Notes: generated by a model from the sequence alone, not told the origin. A stretch of 64,000 bases of DNA from Erythrobasidium yunnanense (GCA_001600175.1 BCJC01000008.1:1056781-1120780), one strand, 5' to 3'; numbered from the stretch's first letter, positions 11,476 to 22,319 are shown. Program-made: numbers and translations.

Positions 11476-12156
11476 ATGTGCCCTATAGATCCTGATCTAT
11501 TCTGTCTACCAGACTCTTTGACCTGCGACCTAGGGCCCCGTATAGACTATGGCGTAGGTCCCTTCGGTATGCTTGTCGCTTCCTCTGCACAGCATAACAT
11601 GATGTTAATACACAACCTTAGGGAGGCGTATAGCTATTCCCATCATTGGCGGCTCGTTCGAAGGTCCACGGCTGAAGGTCAGTACTGCTCACAGATGCCA
11701 ATATGTACTTCTGCTGAGCTGATATATCGACACGCAGGGAGGTTAGTAATGCTGAATCACCACATATGCCTCACTTAAGCCTAGCAAACGATTTGTGATG
11801 GCAGAGATTCTCAATCAAGGTGCCGATTGGGGCCGCGTCGATAGCAAGACTGGCGTGTTTCATGCAGATACACGTTATACCCTCAAGACTGCAGATTCTC
11901 CGCCGGCCTATCTGTATCTTCAGACACGCGGGCCGCTGCGCCCAGACGATGGGACTTCACCACCAGGTCTTCAGCTGCACATCCTTATTGAGACTGGCGA
12001 CGAGCGTTACTACTGGCTTAATGACACAAGCAGTAAGTCCTGTACATCTCCGATAAACTTGCAGCAACTGAAAGCCGCTCAGTCATAGGCATCACCCGGA
12101 TGTTTAACGATGTCAGCCTTCGGATAGACGCCTATGCTTTTACCATGCAAGCCTGA
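11476..12156 (+). CDS. DUF3237 family protein with a 4-nt microexon
   Basis: Five exons (11476-11566, 11622-11677, 11738-11741, 11805-12032, 12083-12156) sum to 453 nt, 150 residues. The joined protein has the family blocks in order: LTCDLGPRIDYGVGPFG, RRIAIPIIGGSFEGPRLKG, EILNQGADWGRVDSKTG, DTRYTLKTADSPPAYLYLQ, ETGDERYYWLND, and a closing beta strand (VSLRIDAYAFTMQA). DUF3237 proteins are small beta-barrels that are often found near catabolic or biosynthetic enzymes; their activity is not settled. The frame closes only with the 4-nt exon, which also supplies the expected Gly-Glu after PRLK. It is divergent from the hydrolase and co-oriented with the SnoaL gene. Confidence 0.88.
11738..11741 (+). 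other. 4-nt microexon (GGAG) of the DUF3237 gene
   Basis: Flanked by a 60-nt intron (11678-11737, GTCAGT...GCAG, with a GAGCTGATAT branch) and a 63-nt intron (11742-11804, GTTAGT...GCAG). Joining AAG + GGAG + AGATT gives LKGEIL, the family pattern. Omitting the four bases shifts the frame, and the alternative acceptor at 11806 costs the conserved glycine. Confidence 0.8.
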
Positions 12157-12590
12157 AGTGCCAGCCGCCCTCTTAGACTGGAGACACCCACTACTGACGG
12201 CGATGATGTCTGATGAACACCTGGATGATTCAGTAGTTCGGCCTTCCTGATACACGATCTTCCGAAATAGACAGTACCTCTTCTATAAACTATATAGATA
12301 CTACAAGACCCTCTTCCTCCCCCTCCCTTCTATTCCGTTTCCGGAATCTCCACATTCCGTTACCTGTCAAAAATAGTCAGGAACAACTTTCAGACGGGAC
12401 TAAGTATGTCCGGTACTCCTCATAAGAAGACGAGGTCGTTCTCTCTTTCTCCTCCTCCCATATTCTTTTTCTACTAGTCCGCTTGGAATCCCAACTTCGA
12501 ACTTTCCCTTACATCATTTCAGTCAGTCCCAAAGTCCATATCATCTGAAGGTTACTGAGACACAGTACATGTAGGCGTATTTCTTGCACT
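12157..12590. promoter_or_regulatory. Upstream region of the SnoaL-like gene
   Basis: About 430 bases with pyrimidine-rich tracts (12307-12333 and 12438-12475). A short direct repeat of ATTCCGTT lies near 12333 and 12354, with a TTCCGGAA palindrome between the two copies. No coding frame recognised. Confidence 0.45.
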
Positions 12591-13204
12591 ATGCGGTTCC
12601 TTCCTGCCTGTGCTGTCGCCATCGTCTCCTTTTCCAGTGCAGCACTCGCTGCACCTACAACCGAGAAGCTTCTGGTCGCTCGTCAGGTCGACCTCACGAA
12701 CACTACCACCTCGAACGTCACAAATAGTGACTTCGACTGTCCCTCCACTACCCGCACAGACTTGACACAAGCGGAGTTGCAATCTGCTATGGACGACTTT
12801 GCAGATTTGTTTTACATCAAAAGGAATGTGACAGCTGCTTTTGACACGTACATCGCTTCCAACTACGTACAGCACAACCCAGATATTCTGGACGGACGAG
12901 AGGCGGCAGTGGAGGCATTGACCCCGCTCTTTGCCCCCAACAACACCGGGGTAACCTTCATTGTGAGTCTGCAGCACCTATCCTGAGTCGATGACGCTGA
13001 TAGAGTGCTACGTAATAGCTTCATAGGGCGATGGTCGGCCCAGAATACACTACCATCCAGCTCCAGGCGAACAACACTGGTGGACCCTCTTTCGTCGTTT
13101 ACGATATCTACCGCACCCTGGCAAACTCCAGCTGCATCGTTGAGCACTGGGACGTCATGCAGCAGATCTCCAATATGACTACGAACCCACATCCCTACTT
13201 CTGA
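12591..13204 (+). CDS. Secreted SnoaL/NTF2-like protein
   Basis: 185 residues from two exons (12591-12962, 13019-13204). An N-terminal signal peptide is clear (MRFLPACAVAIVSFSSAALA followed by APTTE). The mature part fits the SnoaL-like NTF2 fold: FADLFYIKRNVTAAFDTYI, NYVQHNPDILDGREAAVEAL, and the C-terminal VVYDIYRTL...CIVEHWDVMQ. Members are usually polyketide cyclases, isomerases or ligand-binding proteins. Several N-x-S/T sequons (NTTT, NVTN, NNTG, NMTT) agree with passage through the secretory pathway. The second exon starts at 13019; the later AG at 13026 would break the frame. It lies downstream of the DUF3237 gene, same strand. Function within the block is unknown. Confidence 0.85.
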
Positions 13205-13371
13205 AGAAGCACAGTAGCCACAGATCTAATAACTATCTATGATAGCGCATATTTGGCCAATGACAGCGGATACTGCTGGATACCTTGCCTCTACGTAGAT
13301 TGTATCCACAAGTGGCACGATTGACTATCTGTAGCGAGTATACTGCAGGTGTACATACAGCAAGAGGCTCT

Positions 13372-14485
13372 TTACAGCTGTCCTTTCAGTTCCTGTACCT
13401 TTATAAGGAATCTATCTCGCATTTCTTGCAGATCCTTGCCTTCGTACGCTCTCAGCTGATCCTCAACGTTCTCTATGAGTACAGCATCGTTCTCAGGGGA
13501 GTGCTGGAACCGATGGTCGCGCATATCTGCGAGCCAGTCTTCGGCGGCCTTGCCAACATGTGCCAGATGATGCTTGTATCCATCGATACCACCACCGCCT
13601 CCGCCAAGGACTCTGTACACGCGAGCATGTCAGAGCCGGATCTATCTAAACAGCATTCGGCAGCACGTACTTGGTCAAGAAAGGCCCCTGTATCGCCCAC
13701 CGGAGAGCGATACATTCGCTGACCATTGTATCTGCGGTGAACCTCGTCAGATTTGTAAGAATAAGTGGCTCTGCTCAACGCACCTATGTCGGCTGAAGAG
13801 ACGATACCCCTAGCAACTAGAGAATACGCCTCGTGTACAAGAGCCGCTTGCAGACGATTCACTACAAAGCCAGGGATCTCCTGCTTCACTATAACAGGCT
13901 TCCTGTCCAAATGGCGATATACTTTAGACGCTTGCTGAAGCGCCTCTTCAGAAGTCGTCCGATGTGGCACAAGCTCGACTAGAGGCAGAAGATGTGGTGG
14001 ATTGAATGGATGTCCTATTAGAACGCGGTTGGGATGTTGCAAGCTGGATGTGAAGCGAGAAGCCGGTAAGCCGGAGGATGAAGATGCTAAGACTGTGATT
14101 GGCGAAGTGTGGCTATCCAGCATTTGAAAGACCGAGCGCTTGTAGTCCAGCTTCTCTGGCCCGTTCTGCTCGCAGACATCTCGCTTAATCAGTATATGAC
14201 GCGGCTTAGACTGCAAGCGTGGCTTACCTCCTGAACGAATTCGACATCTTTTAAAGCAGTCTTGATATCTGGAAGGAGACTAAACTGTTCATCGAATATT
14301 TTTGTATGCTCCTTCGAGTCTTGCGTTGGAGACAAGACTTTCAGGGCGTTCAGGATATACGCGCGTGAGCGTTTCAGGGCGCCTTCTGCTGGGTCTGTTG
14401 CAAGTACTCTGTAACCTTTGGAAAGAAACAGAGAAGCCCAGCTGGCTCCTATCGTTCCTAACCCGACAAGTGCGACTGTTGGCAT
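13372..14485 (-). CDS. 3-hydroxyacyl-CoA dehydrogenase-type NAD enzyme
   Basis: N-terminus MPTVALVGLGTIGASWASLF carries the Rossmann GxGxxG motif followed by TDPAEGAL. The middle exon has TVLASSSSGLPAS and the family signature LIGHPFNPPHLLPLVELVP, then IPGFVVNRLQAALVHEA. The C-terminal exons give SECIALRWAIQGPFLTK and GGGGGGIDGYKHHL. The layout and length (~320) fit L-gulonate 3-dehydrogenase / lambda-crystallin-like enzymes and 3-hydroxybutyryl-CoA dehydrogenases. It oxidises a 3-hydroxy acid or its CoA ester with NAD; the exact substrate cannot be told. An intron with a GTACGT donor precedes the Gly-rich exon. It shares a 247-bp divergent promoter with the flavin monooxygenase, suggesting co-regulation. 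Confidence 0.87.
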
Positions 14486-14732
14486 CGTTGTCAGTGGATG
14501 AGAAGAAGGGCGCCGTTCTGCAAGCACAGGAACGGTATTTGCTTAGTGTCAATGATATCAGTCCTTCTCCTTTACGGGAAGAAGAGGAGGAGAAAGGAAG
14601 GGGAGGAGAATTGCCGGCCACACTTCCGGTCACCGGGAGGAGGGAGAGGGAGAGAAAGAGAAGAGAAGGAGGAATGTCTCTGTTATCTTTGTTTCTGCAC
14701 ATCACCTACAATCACATATATCTTCGTCCGAA
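14486..14732. promoter_or_regulatory. Divergent promoter, 3-hydroxyacyl dehydrogenase / flavin monooxygenase
   Basis: Contains a perfect odd-centred inverted repeat CCGGT-C-ACCGG at 14626-14636, flanked by a GCCGGC upstream. The whole lies in a long purine-rich stretch (about 14575-14676, GA/GGA repeats). CGG half-sites in inverted order are typical targets of Zn2Cys6 regulators. Confidence 0.55.
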
Positions 14733-17282
14733 ATGGTAGGATTGAAATCGGCACAGAACTCAGCTTCTCTCTCCCCCGAGATAATCAATGCTCGTGAAGA
14801 GTATGCGATCCAGGAGCAGGCTTTCCAAGATCCCAATGCAAGGCCTCATCGAATCATCGGTATTGGGGCTGGTGCTTCTGGAATTGTAAGGCTTATCGCT
14901 GGGCAGATAGCGTCCTCGAAAGTCGAGCTGACTCCGATGAATGATTTAGTACCTAGCCATTCGCGCACAGCAGCGCTTGCAGGGTGCAGAGCTGGTCATC
15001 TACGAGAAGAACGCAGATTTGGGCGGAGTCTGGTTAGAAAATAAGTATCCTGGCGCAGCTTGCGATGTCCCAGGACACATCTACACTTACACGTAGGGAA
15101 TCTATGTCATTTTCGAAGCAGAATCAAGCTGATTAGCATCAACAGATTCGAGCCGTATTCTGAATGGTCGACCGTACGCTTCTACTCGTGGTTCGCTTGA
15201 ACAGGCCTTTTCTGACGCTTGAAGATGCCAGTACTACGCCAGCTCGACCGAGATCCATCGCTACTTCAGCCAAGTAGCAGACAAGTACAAGGTCCGCCAG
15301 TTCATGCGCCTCCAGAAGCGCGTAACCTCCGTCGTTTGGGATGAGGCCAAAGGAATCTACGATGTTGAGGTCGAGGTGGATATAGCAACTCACCATGTTG
15401 AGCATAGACTTCTGCTAACAGCGCCTTGACAGGACCTGACAAGTCCAGTAGATCCCGCTACTGGAAGACACCGAATCATCCGCGACTATGCTCACAATGT
15501 GATATGGCAAGGCGGCAATCTCAACAAATGGAAGATGCCAGATATTCCTGGTCTGAACACCTACAAAGGAAAGCTTATGGTCAGTCCTTGTTCTTCTCGT
15601 TCGCCCTAGATCATGCTGACTTGGCCGCTACCTGCAGCATTCAGCCAACTTCGACAACCAGTGGGATGTCACTGGCAAGCGACTGGCTCTGATAGGCGCT
15701 GGATCCTCATCCATTCAGATCCTGCCCCGAGTAGCCGAAAAGGCGGCATCTGTAGATGCATACGTGCGCAGCAAAGCCTGGATTGCCCTTGTAAGCTATA
15801 TCACCCTCTCCTGTCATCTTGAAGCCCGATCTGACATCAGACATCCAGCCTATGGTATCTGGCAAATCGAAAGAAGCTGGTCATCGAGGTCAGAACTTCG
15901 CCTACTCGGAGGCGGACAAGGAGAAGTTCCGAAACGATCCTACTTTGGCACTTCAATATAGACTTGAGATGGAGAATGAGATGGTGAATCTTACCATCCG
16001 GGCCTCACCTGCATTTGCTAAGCTGATAGCTATGACTCCTAGAACCACTTCTTTTCGCTATGCATGAAGAACTCGAGAATGCAGAAGGAAGTGCGAGCAG
16101 ACTGCGAGGCGCATATGCGCGAACGTCTGGCGAAGAAGCCTTGGCTTGCAGACGTGCTCATACCCGATTTCGGAGTCGGTTGCAGAAGGTGATCATATCG
16201 CAGACAGTCATAGTCATGCTGTCTGACAACTTCCCTACAGATTGACACCTGGTCCAGGATACCTTGATGCCCTGTGCAGAGACAACGTTGACGTCGTCAC
16301 CCAACGTATTGCAAGCGTAGACGAGACTAGCGTCACCACTGTAGATGGCACCCGTCGAGAAGTTGATGGCATAATTGTGAGCATCTCCTCGACTTTCTCT
16401 ACATATGTGCCAGGTCCCTGATAGGCATTCCCAATTCTTCTTCCTTAGTGCGCTACCGGTTTCGACACTTCCTTCCGCCCGCCTTTCCTAGTTCGCGGAA
16501 AGGATGGATACGAGCTTGATGAGAACTACGCGAAAGGTATGTTCCCTGTATGTTCGCTTGTGTTATTCACTGGCTGAACCAAACCGATTTGTTCTAGATC
16601 CGGCCTCGTATCTGTCGGTCGCTCTGCCAAACGTTCCAAACTTCTGGGTCATCAATGGACCTCAAGGTTGTGGTGCCAACGGATCTATCCTGCCGGTTTT
16701 GGAAGTCACGTATGTTCTGCTAGAACTTCCTTCTGCTGAGGCAAGATCGCCAGCTAACGTTCCACTTGTTTTCTTTCAGGATCGACTATGTCATCGAGGC
16801 CATCAACAAGCAGCGGAGACAAGGAATCAAGTCTATGATGTGCCGACCGGAATGTGTCGAAGAGTTCAATTTCCACGTCGATAACTTCGTACAGGAGCGG
16901 GGAGTGTGGTCCGACAGATGCTCTTGTAAGCTGTTTCTCATTCAAAATTCGATGAACTTGCTGACATCGACCATCAGCCTGGTACAAGAACGGCACAACC
17001 GATGGCAGAGTTGTGGCAGTCTACCCGGGCACCAACGTTGCCTTCATGGAGGGTATGATGGATCCTCGTTGGGAAGACTATCTCTACGAATACCACAACA
17101 AGGCTACCAGATATGCAGTCTACGGCCATGGCTTTACTGTTGGGGAGGTGAAGGGTCTTGGTCGCAGCAATCATTTCAAGAACCGCCTTCACACTCTTGA
17201 CGATGTCAAGGAGAAGCATGGTATTCCTATCGATCAAGCGGATCTTAGCAAGGTCACTGCAGCCAGTCCTCTTCCTGTCTAG
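14733..17282 (+). CDS. Baeyer-Villiger-type flavin monooxygenase
   Basis: Gene of roughly ten short exons. FAD site: [12 protein letters not shown] near residue 45, then [16 protein letters not shown] and [17 protein letters not shown], the N-terminal hallmarks of type I Baeyer-Villiger enzymes. Next come [12 protein letters not shown] and a variant of the BVMO fingerprint FxGxxxHxxxW: YKGKLMHSANFD, split by an intron, with Tyr for Phe and Phe for Trp. The NADPH site is [12 protein letters not shown]. Later [12 protein letters not shown] and [18 protein letters not shown] follow, and the protein ends at [10 protein letters not shown]. It probably inserts oxygen beside a ketone to make an ester or lactone using NADPH and O2. 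The adjacent hydrolase and dehydrogenases fit such a pathway (inference). The fingerprint variation leaves room for an N- or S-oxidising role. Confidence 0.87.
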
Positions 17283-17643
17283 ATGGTGGTTTTGGTCAAG
17301 AATCGGTAGTCAAGTCTGTGTGTACTATAAACATCGTTCATTGCAGCAAATGGCGCTAGTATACAGTGTGCAATAAAGTACAGTTCGTCAACTTTAAAAA
17401 AGTTGAGATTCTCTTGCTCCTTGCCCTTTGGGTACTTCCACCTTCCCCTGCTAAGCGCCAAAGGCTCTTCCGTGCGGCGCAGTCTATGGCGAATCCTAAA
17501 TCATTCGTCACTGCAAGGTATGCCCTGCCTTTCCCGCAAGGCCGCCCTTCTCCCCTTCCTCGAAGCAATATCCGGTCACCTCGGGGACTATGTAGAAATC
17601 CTCTTCTTCTTCTGCTCCTCTTATCGCTATACTATACAATAAC
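17283..17643. promoter_or_regulatory. Upstream region of the aldehyde dehydrogenase gene
   Basis: About 360 bases. At 17572-17580 lies CCGGTCACC, identical to nine bases of the element in the 14626-14636 promoter and followed by TCGGGG, so the second CGG is two bases further away. No gene seen. Confidence 0.5.
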
Positions 17644-19425
17644 ATGGCAATCTCACAATCCACCTCGAACGGCTCATCCCACGCGCAAGACCTGGTGAGG
17701 AATCGCTTGCTCGTTCGTTCCTGAAACTCCGACTGACGACGTGAAAACAGCTCCAAGATCAGCAGCTATGGAAGACACAGATGTACATCAACGGCGAATG
17801 GGTCGGAGCTGATGCTGGCAAGACATTCGAAATCTTTGACCCGGCAAACGGCAAGACTCTCGACAACGTAGCGGACGGAGGTCCCGAAGAGACACGTCGA
17901 GCCATTGAGCTTGCTCATAAAGCATACGGTACATGGAGTCGTACTACAGGAAGGCATCGTTCCGACCTTCTGGCGAAGCTGGCACTTGTCATGACTGAGG
18001 CCAAGTATGTTCAAAACACAACAATCGGAGATGAGGCCTAACGATTGATCGCGATAACAGGGAAGATCTCGCCAAGATAATCACGCTTGAAAACGGCAAG
18101 AGTCTGGCTGAAGCTAGAGTCGAGATCGCTGGCTCGATACAGCAGGTTGAATGGTTCAGCGGGGAAGCACAGCGCATCTATGGAGATGTCATACCTTCAC
18201 CGATCCCCTCTGTCCGTAATCTGGTCATCAAGCAAGGCGTTGGTGTCGCTGGCTTGATTGTTCCCTGGAACTTCCCTGCGCTCATGCTCATCCGGAAGGC
18301 GGCTGCAGCACTCGCAGCTGGAGCTACCATCGTTGCCAAAGCTCCTTCGGAAACTCCATTCAGTCCACTCGCCTTTGCGACTCTGTGTGAAAGAGCTGGC
18401 TTCCCCGCTGGTACCGTCAACATGATCACGTCCAAGCGCTCGCAGCCTATCGGGCTTGAGCTGTGCTCCAATCCTTTGGTAGGTCTTCGAGCATTCACAC
18501 TGCCGTTACCTCACCTCTGACGTACCTCGAATAGGTCCGCAAGATATCGTTCACTGGCTCAACCAACGTCGGACGCACTTTGGCTGCACAATCGGCATCA
18601 ACCTTGAAGAAGTGCTCTTTCGAGCTAGGAGGCAACGCACCTTTGTACGCCAAGACTACATATATGGACGATGCGTGTCAGCTGACTGTAACCTGTCTGC
18701 TCAGCATCGTATTCGATGACTCGGACTTCAAGGGAGCTGTCAAGTCGGCAGCAGCCGTTAAATTCCGCTGCTCTGGACAAGTGTGCGTCGCTAGCAACCG
18801 TATCTTGGTTCAGAGCGGGATCTTCGACAAATTTGCGGCTGCATTGGTGGAAGAGGTCAGGACGTACAAAGTAGGGCCAGGTATCGGTAAGCCATAAGAC
18901 TCTAGTGAAAGTCTCTCAGGAAGTCTTCTGACTGGCCTTGACCCCGCAGACCCGGATACTACGCATGGGCCTCTTATCAACGAGAAAGCTGTCGTCAAAG
19001 TTGCCGAACACGTCAAGGATGCCTTAGCGCATGGAGCTCAGCTTCTAGAAGGTGGAAAGTCTCTGGGTGGAAACTTCTATGCCCCTACCGTGTTGAGCGG
19101 AGGAAGCAAGCAGATGGCCGTCCACATCGACGAGACATTCGGCCCGCTGGCTCTGCTTTACAAGTTTGATACCGAAGAAGAGGCCATCGCTTTAGCCAAC
19201 GACACAGACTATGGTCTTGCTGGCTACTTCTGGTCATCGGACGTCAGCAGGGTATGGCGCGTCTCGGAAGCTCTGCATGTTGGCATGGTCGGCGTGAATG
19301 GAGCTCCTGTCGCGCAAGCGTGCGCACCTTTCGGTGGTGTCAATCAGTCTGGTTACGGAAGGGAAGGATCTAAGTACGGTATTGAGGAATATCAGGAAAT
19401 CAAGCTAGTAGCCATCAATGTGTAG
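17644..19425 (+). CDS. Aldehyde dehydrogenase, succinate-semialdehyde type
   Basis: Oxidises an aldehyde to the acid with NAD(P). The first exon ([17 protein letters not shown]) joins in phase to [14 protein letters not shown]. Family landmarks: [33 protein letters not shown], the general-base Glu in [22 protein letters not shown], and the catalytic Cys in [11 protein letters not shown]. These are followed by [13 protein letters not shown] and the SSADH-like end [23 protein letters not shown] 60-nt intron at 18645-18704 (GTACGC...CTCAG, GCTGAC branch) has no stop and is a multiple of three. Read through, it would insert 20 residues into NAPF-IVFDD. Co-oriented with the monooxygenase; a late step of the same pathway is likely. 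Confidence 0.9.
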
Positions 19426-19514
19426 CGTAAAGTCTGTACGTGCAGGTTTGTAATACTTGGTTGTGATACTGCAAGACAGTTTCTGCATCATAACAACGAG
19501 ATTGACTGAGCAGG

Positions 19515-20721
19515 TCACATATTCGGGAAATCCGTCGATTTGCTAACATCTGCCCAGGCTTCTAAAGTCTGCAAGCCTTCCTTATACACATTCCCAATAT
19601 TTTCATGAGCGTCAGAACCCAGGGCAAGCCGCAGAGGTATCTTGCGCGTCTGCCGTTCTTTGACCAGCGTGACCATCACTTTAGCGGCTCGGGCCGGATC
19701 CCCTCTCTGCTTTCCATGAGAGGCTGTATTGTAGTCTGCCATCTTCTGAGCAAGATCAGCACTGTTACAGAATTCAGACATCAGCAAGAACAGCAGGTCA
19801 ACCATGCAAGTACGACTGACTAGGCATCTAAGCGCTTGCCCGCCCGCTTCACTGTGTTGCCTTCAAGCACATCTGCAAAGGTGATCAGAGACATTCAAAC
19901 AGCTCTGTAGTGAGACGCACTTGTGCGAAAGTCTCCGATTTCCAGCAAGCAGACGTCTATGCCAAATGGTGCTACTTCCTGCTGCAATGCTTCTGAAAAG
20001 GCTGGAAGATATGTCAGGCTTGCATCAATGAGCGTCTAGGTTGTGAAAGACTCACCTTCTAGCGCAAACTTGCTTGCACTATAGCTTGCAAAGCCAGGCC
20101 GTGAGAAGCGGCCGCAATGCGAGCTGATATTGAAGCATGTCCCGCTACCCTGAGAACGGAAGTGTGGAAGAACTGCTCGCATAGCGTTCGCTGGGGAGAG
20201 ATGTACAAGCATGAGATTATTGAGCAGCGGTCCATCTGTGGGAAGATCGCACCGGCGCCAAAGTAATTTGTCTGGAATTGTGCCAGATCCTCGTCGACAG
20301 TCAGCTCCTCGCATGCACCTTGAAGTACATAGCCTGGGTGCTCAAGCTGTCAGCCGGGAAGACACCAGCCAGGGCAGCTCGACAATTCACCAGCATTGTT
20401 GACGAGGACATCGAGAGAGCCGTAGATCGCAAGTGCGTGCTTGAAGACTTCATCTATCTGAGATGCAGGAGCTGTGACATCCAGAGAAAGCACAGAAGCG
20501 CCCTTTTCTGCAAGGCTTTTCAAGCGGTCTTGGGCGTTCCCTCGACACGTCGCGATGACCTTGTCACCAGCTGCGAGGATCTCTGCCATCGCACCATCCA
20601 AGCATCAGCTGACTTTCATGCTGCAGTAATCTACTTCACACTGACCTTCTGCCAGAACAGCGCCGATGCCAGATGTGCACCCGGTGACAAGCCAGACTCT
20701 ACCTTTATGCTGCCCCGACAT
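19515..20721 (-). CDS. Short-chain dehydrogenase/reductase (classical SDR)
   Basis: Starts MSGQHKGRVWLVTGCTSGIG at 20721, giving the TGxxxGIG cofactor motif. An intron (GTCAGT...GGCAG) then joins GAVLAE to EILAAGDKVIATCRG. Further exons show LDVLVNNAGEL (NNAG), CFNISSHCGRFSRPG with the catalytic Ser, and the YxxxK pair in YSASKFALEGE. The C-terminal exons contain ALQQEVAPFGIDVCLLE, then MADYNTASHGKQ and RKIPLRLALGSDA, as in fungal SDRs of about 290 residues. The absence of an Asp after the second strand suggests NADP. It likely oxidises or reduces a secondary alcohol or ketone of the block. It shares a 170-bp promoter with the next SDR. Confidence 0.85.
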
Positions 20722-20891
20722 ATTTTACTAGTGGATTTGAGGTAGTAAATGGAAGGGAGCTCTCTCTTCTCTCTATCTCTCCCCTTCCTTCTCTTCAGGG
20801 AATGATGTATGCCCTTTTTCCGGGCGGGGAGAGGCCATCCCTCTTTCGATGCTTCTGTCTTCTCTAGCACCTTCTGCCATCTCATCAAGAC
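20722..20891. promoter_or_regulatory. Bidirectional promoter between two SDR genes
   Basis: Only 170 bases separate the two start codons. It holds a pyrimidine-rich tract (about 20760-20798) and TTTCCGGGCGGGG near 20818-20830. The layout resembles the dehydrogenase/monooxygenase promoter: a polypurine/polypyrimidine run beside a CCGG. Confidence 0.5.
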
Positions 20892-21986
20892 ATGCGATTC
20901 ATCAACAAGGTTGCGATTGTCACTGGAGGAAGTTCTGGCATGGGCCGCGAGGCCGCCCAGATGCTTGCAAGAGAGGGAGCAACTGTAATCGTAGCTGATC
21001 GGCAAGAAGAAGCGCTTCAGAACGCGTATGCCATGTCAAGCCTTAACATCCGACTGCAGCTGAAGCCTCGCTAATTACGCAGCTTCGGAGGCAGCCAAGA
21101 CCTTCCTACTGCAAAGCTTATACAACAATCTGGCGGCAAAGCACAATTCGTCAAGACAGACATGACCATCATGGACGATATTGCTAAGTGCTGGACTCTA
21201 TGATCCAGTCTGTCGGGCCACGACCTGAACCAGCTGTATCATTCGCTTAGTCTTGTCAAAGCGGTAGTCGCAGAGCATAATCGCATTGACATTCTTCTCA
21301 ACTTCGCTGGTGTTAATCCAACGTCATCACTGCTGGTGGATATGCCTGAGAACCTTTATGACCTGATATTCGCGGTCAACGTCAAAGGGTGTTTCTTCCT
21401 GCTGCAACACGTTCTCAGGCAGATGCAGACCCAAGAAGTCGCTTCGAATGGTTCCCGTGGAAAGGTGTGCATGATTACTGTCTGATTAGATCAATGACTT
21501 ACGTTTCGCGCGCAGATCGTCAACGTCGCCAGCATTAATGGCCTTTCGTAGGTCGCACAGGATAGTCATTCGGGCCTTGTTCGCAATACTGACTTTACTG
21601 CCTCTGTTACGTAGTGGAGGTCCGCTCATAGCGGCATACGATGCGTCCAAGCATGCCGTGATTGGCCTGACCAAATCTGCGGCCTGTGAACACGCGAAAG
21701 ACAGAATCAACATCAATGCGATTGCGCCTGGCATCGTTGCGACCTCCATGACACTCGAGTACGTAAAGAATCCAGAAGTCGCCAAGCATTTTCAGGACAA
21801 GACGAGGTGGCCGCGTCCCGGTCAGCCTTCAGATCAGTAAGGACGATGTTTCTGTGAGCTCAGTAATCATGCTGAGCAGCGTTGCTGTCCAGAGCGAAGA
21901 TGGCTCTATTCCTAGCTTCGGACGATGCTGAGTGGATTACAGGAAGCGTGCATCTAGTCGACGGTGGTCTACTAGCTGGATATTGA
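20892..21986 (+). CDS. Short-chain dehydrogenase/reductase (classical SDR)
   Basis: Begins [20 protein letters not shown] with the TGxxxGxG motif, followed by [12 protein letters not shown] where the Asp favours NAD. Later exons give [12 protein letters not shown] (NFAG in place of NNAG), [27 protein letters not shown] and the catalytic [15 protein letters not shown]. They end with [15 protein letters not shown] and the usual C-terminus [16 protein letters not shown]. About 265 residues in several exons. Probably an NAD-dependent alcohol dehydrogenase of the pathway. Confidence 0.85.
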
Positions 21987-22319
21987 AGCTGCTTGCATTA
22001 TGTACCAGTAGGGAGGGCACTACTATCAAGTCTGCTCAGCAACTTAAGAATTTGGGCTGTAACGATGTTCGCTGAGCGCAGAGCAGAGCCAACGGGGAAG
22101 TGTGCTATGGTGCACTTCAGTGCGTCGAGTAGGAGTAGAGACTCCATTCTGGGAGGGCGGCGATGCCATGATGGCACATATCGCTTTGGCAATTTGCCTC
22201 TTGTGCCATCCCGGTCTTTGGAGTCTTGCCTGTCTAGCGACACATCTTTAAGTCGACCACGGCAAGGTGTTCCACACTTGTGTGATCTCCAGCGCAGACG
22301 CCAGCTCTCCAAGGCTATT
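21987..22319. other. Spacer between SDR gene and ATG7
   Basis: About 330 bases; presumably the SDR 3' UTR and ATG7 promoter. The long open frame that runs through it on the plus strand (from 21993) is merely an upstream extension of ATG7 exon 1. I see nothing else. Confidence 0.5.

Noticed and set aside
18675-18704. 30-nt intron in the aldehyde dehydrogenase
   Set aside because: The longer 60-nt intron from 18645 gives the exact family sequence NAPFIVFDD and normal intron size.
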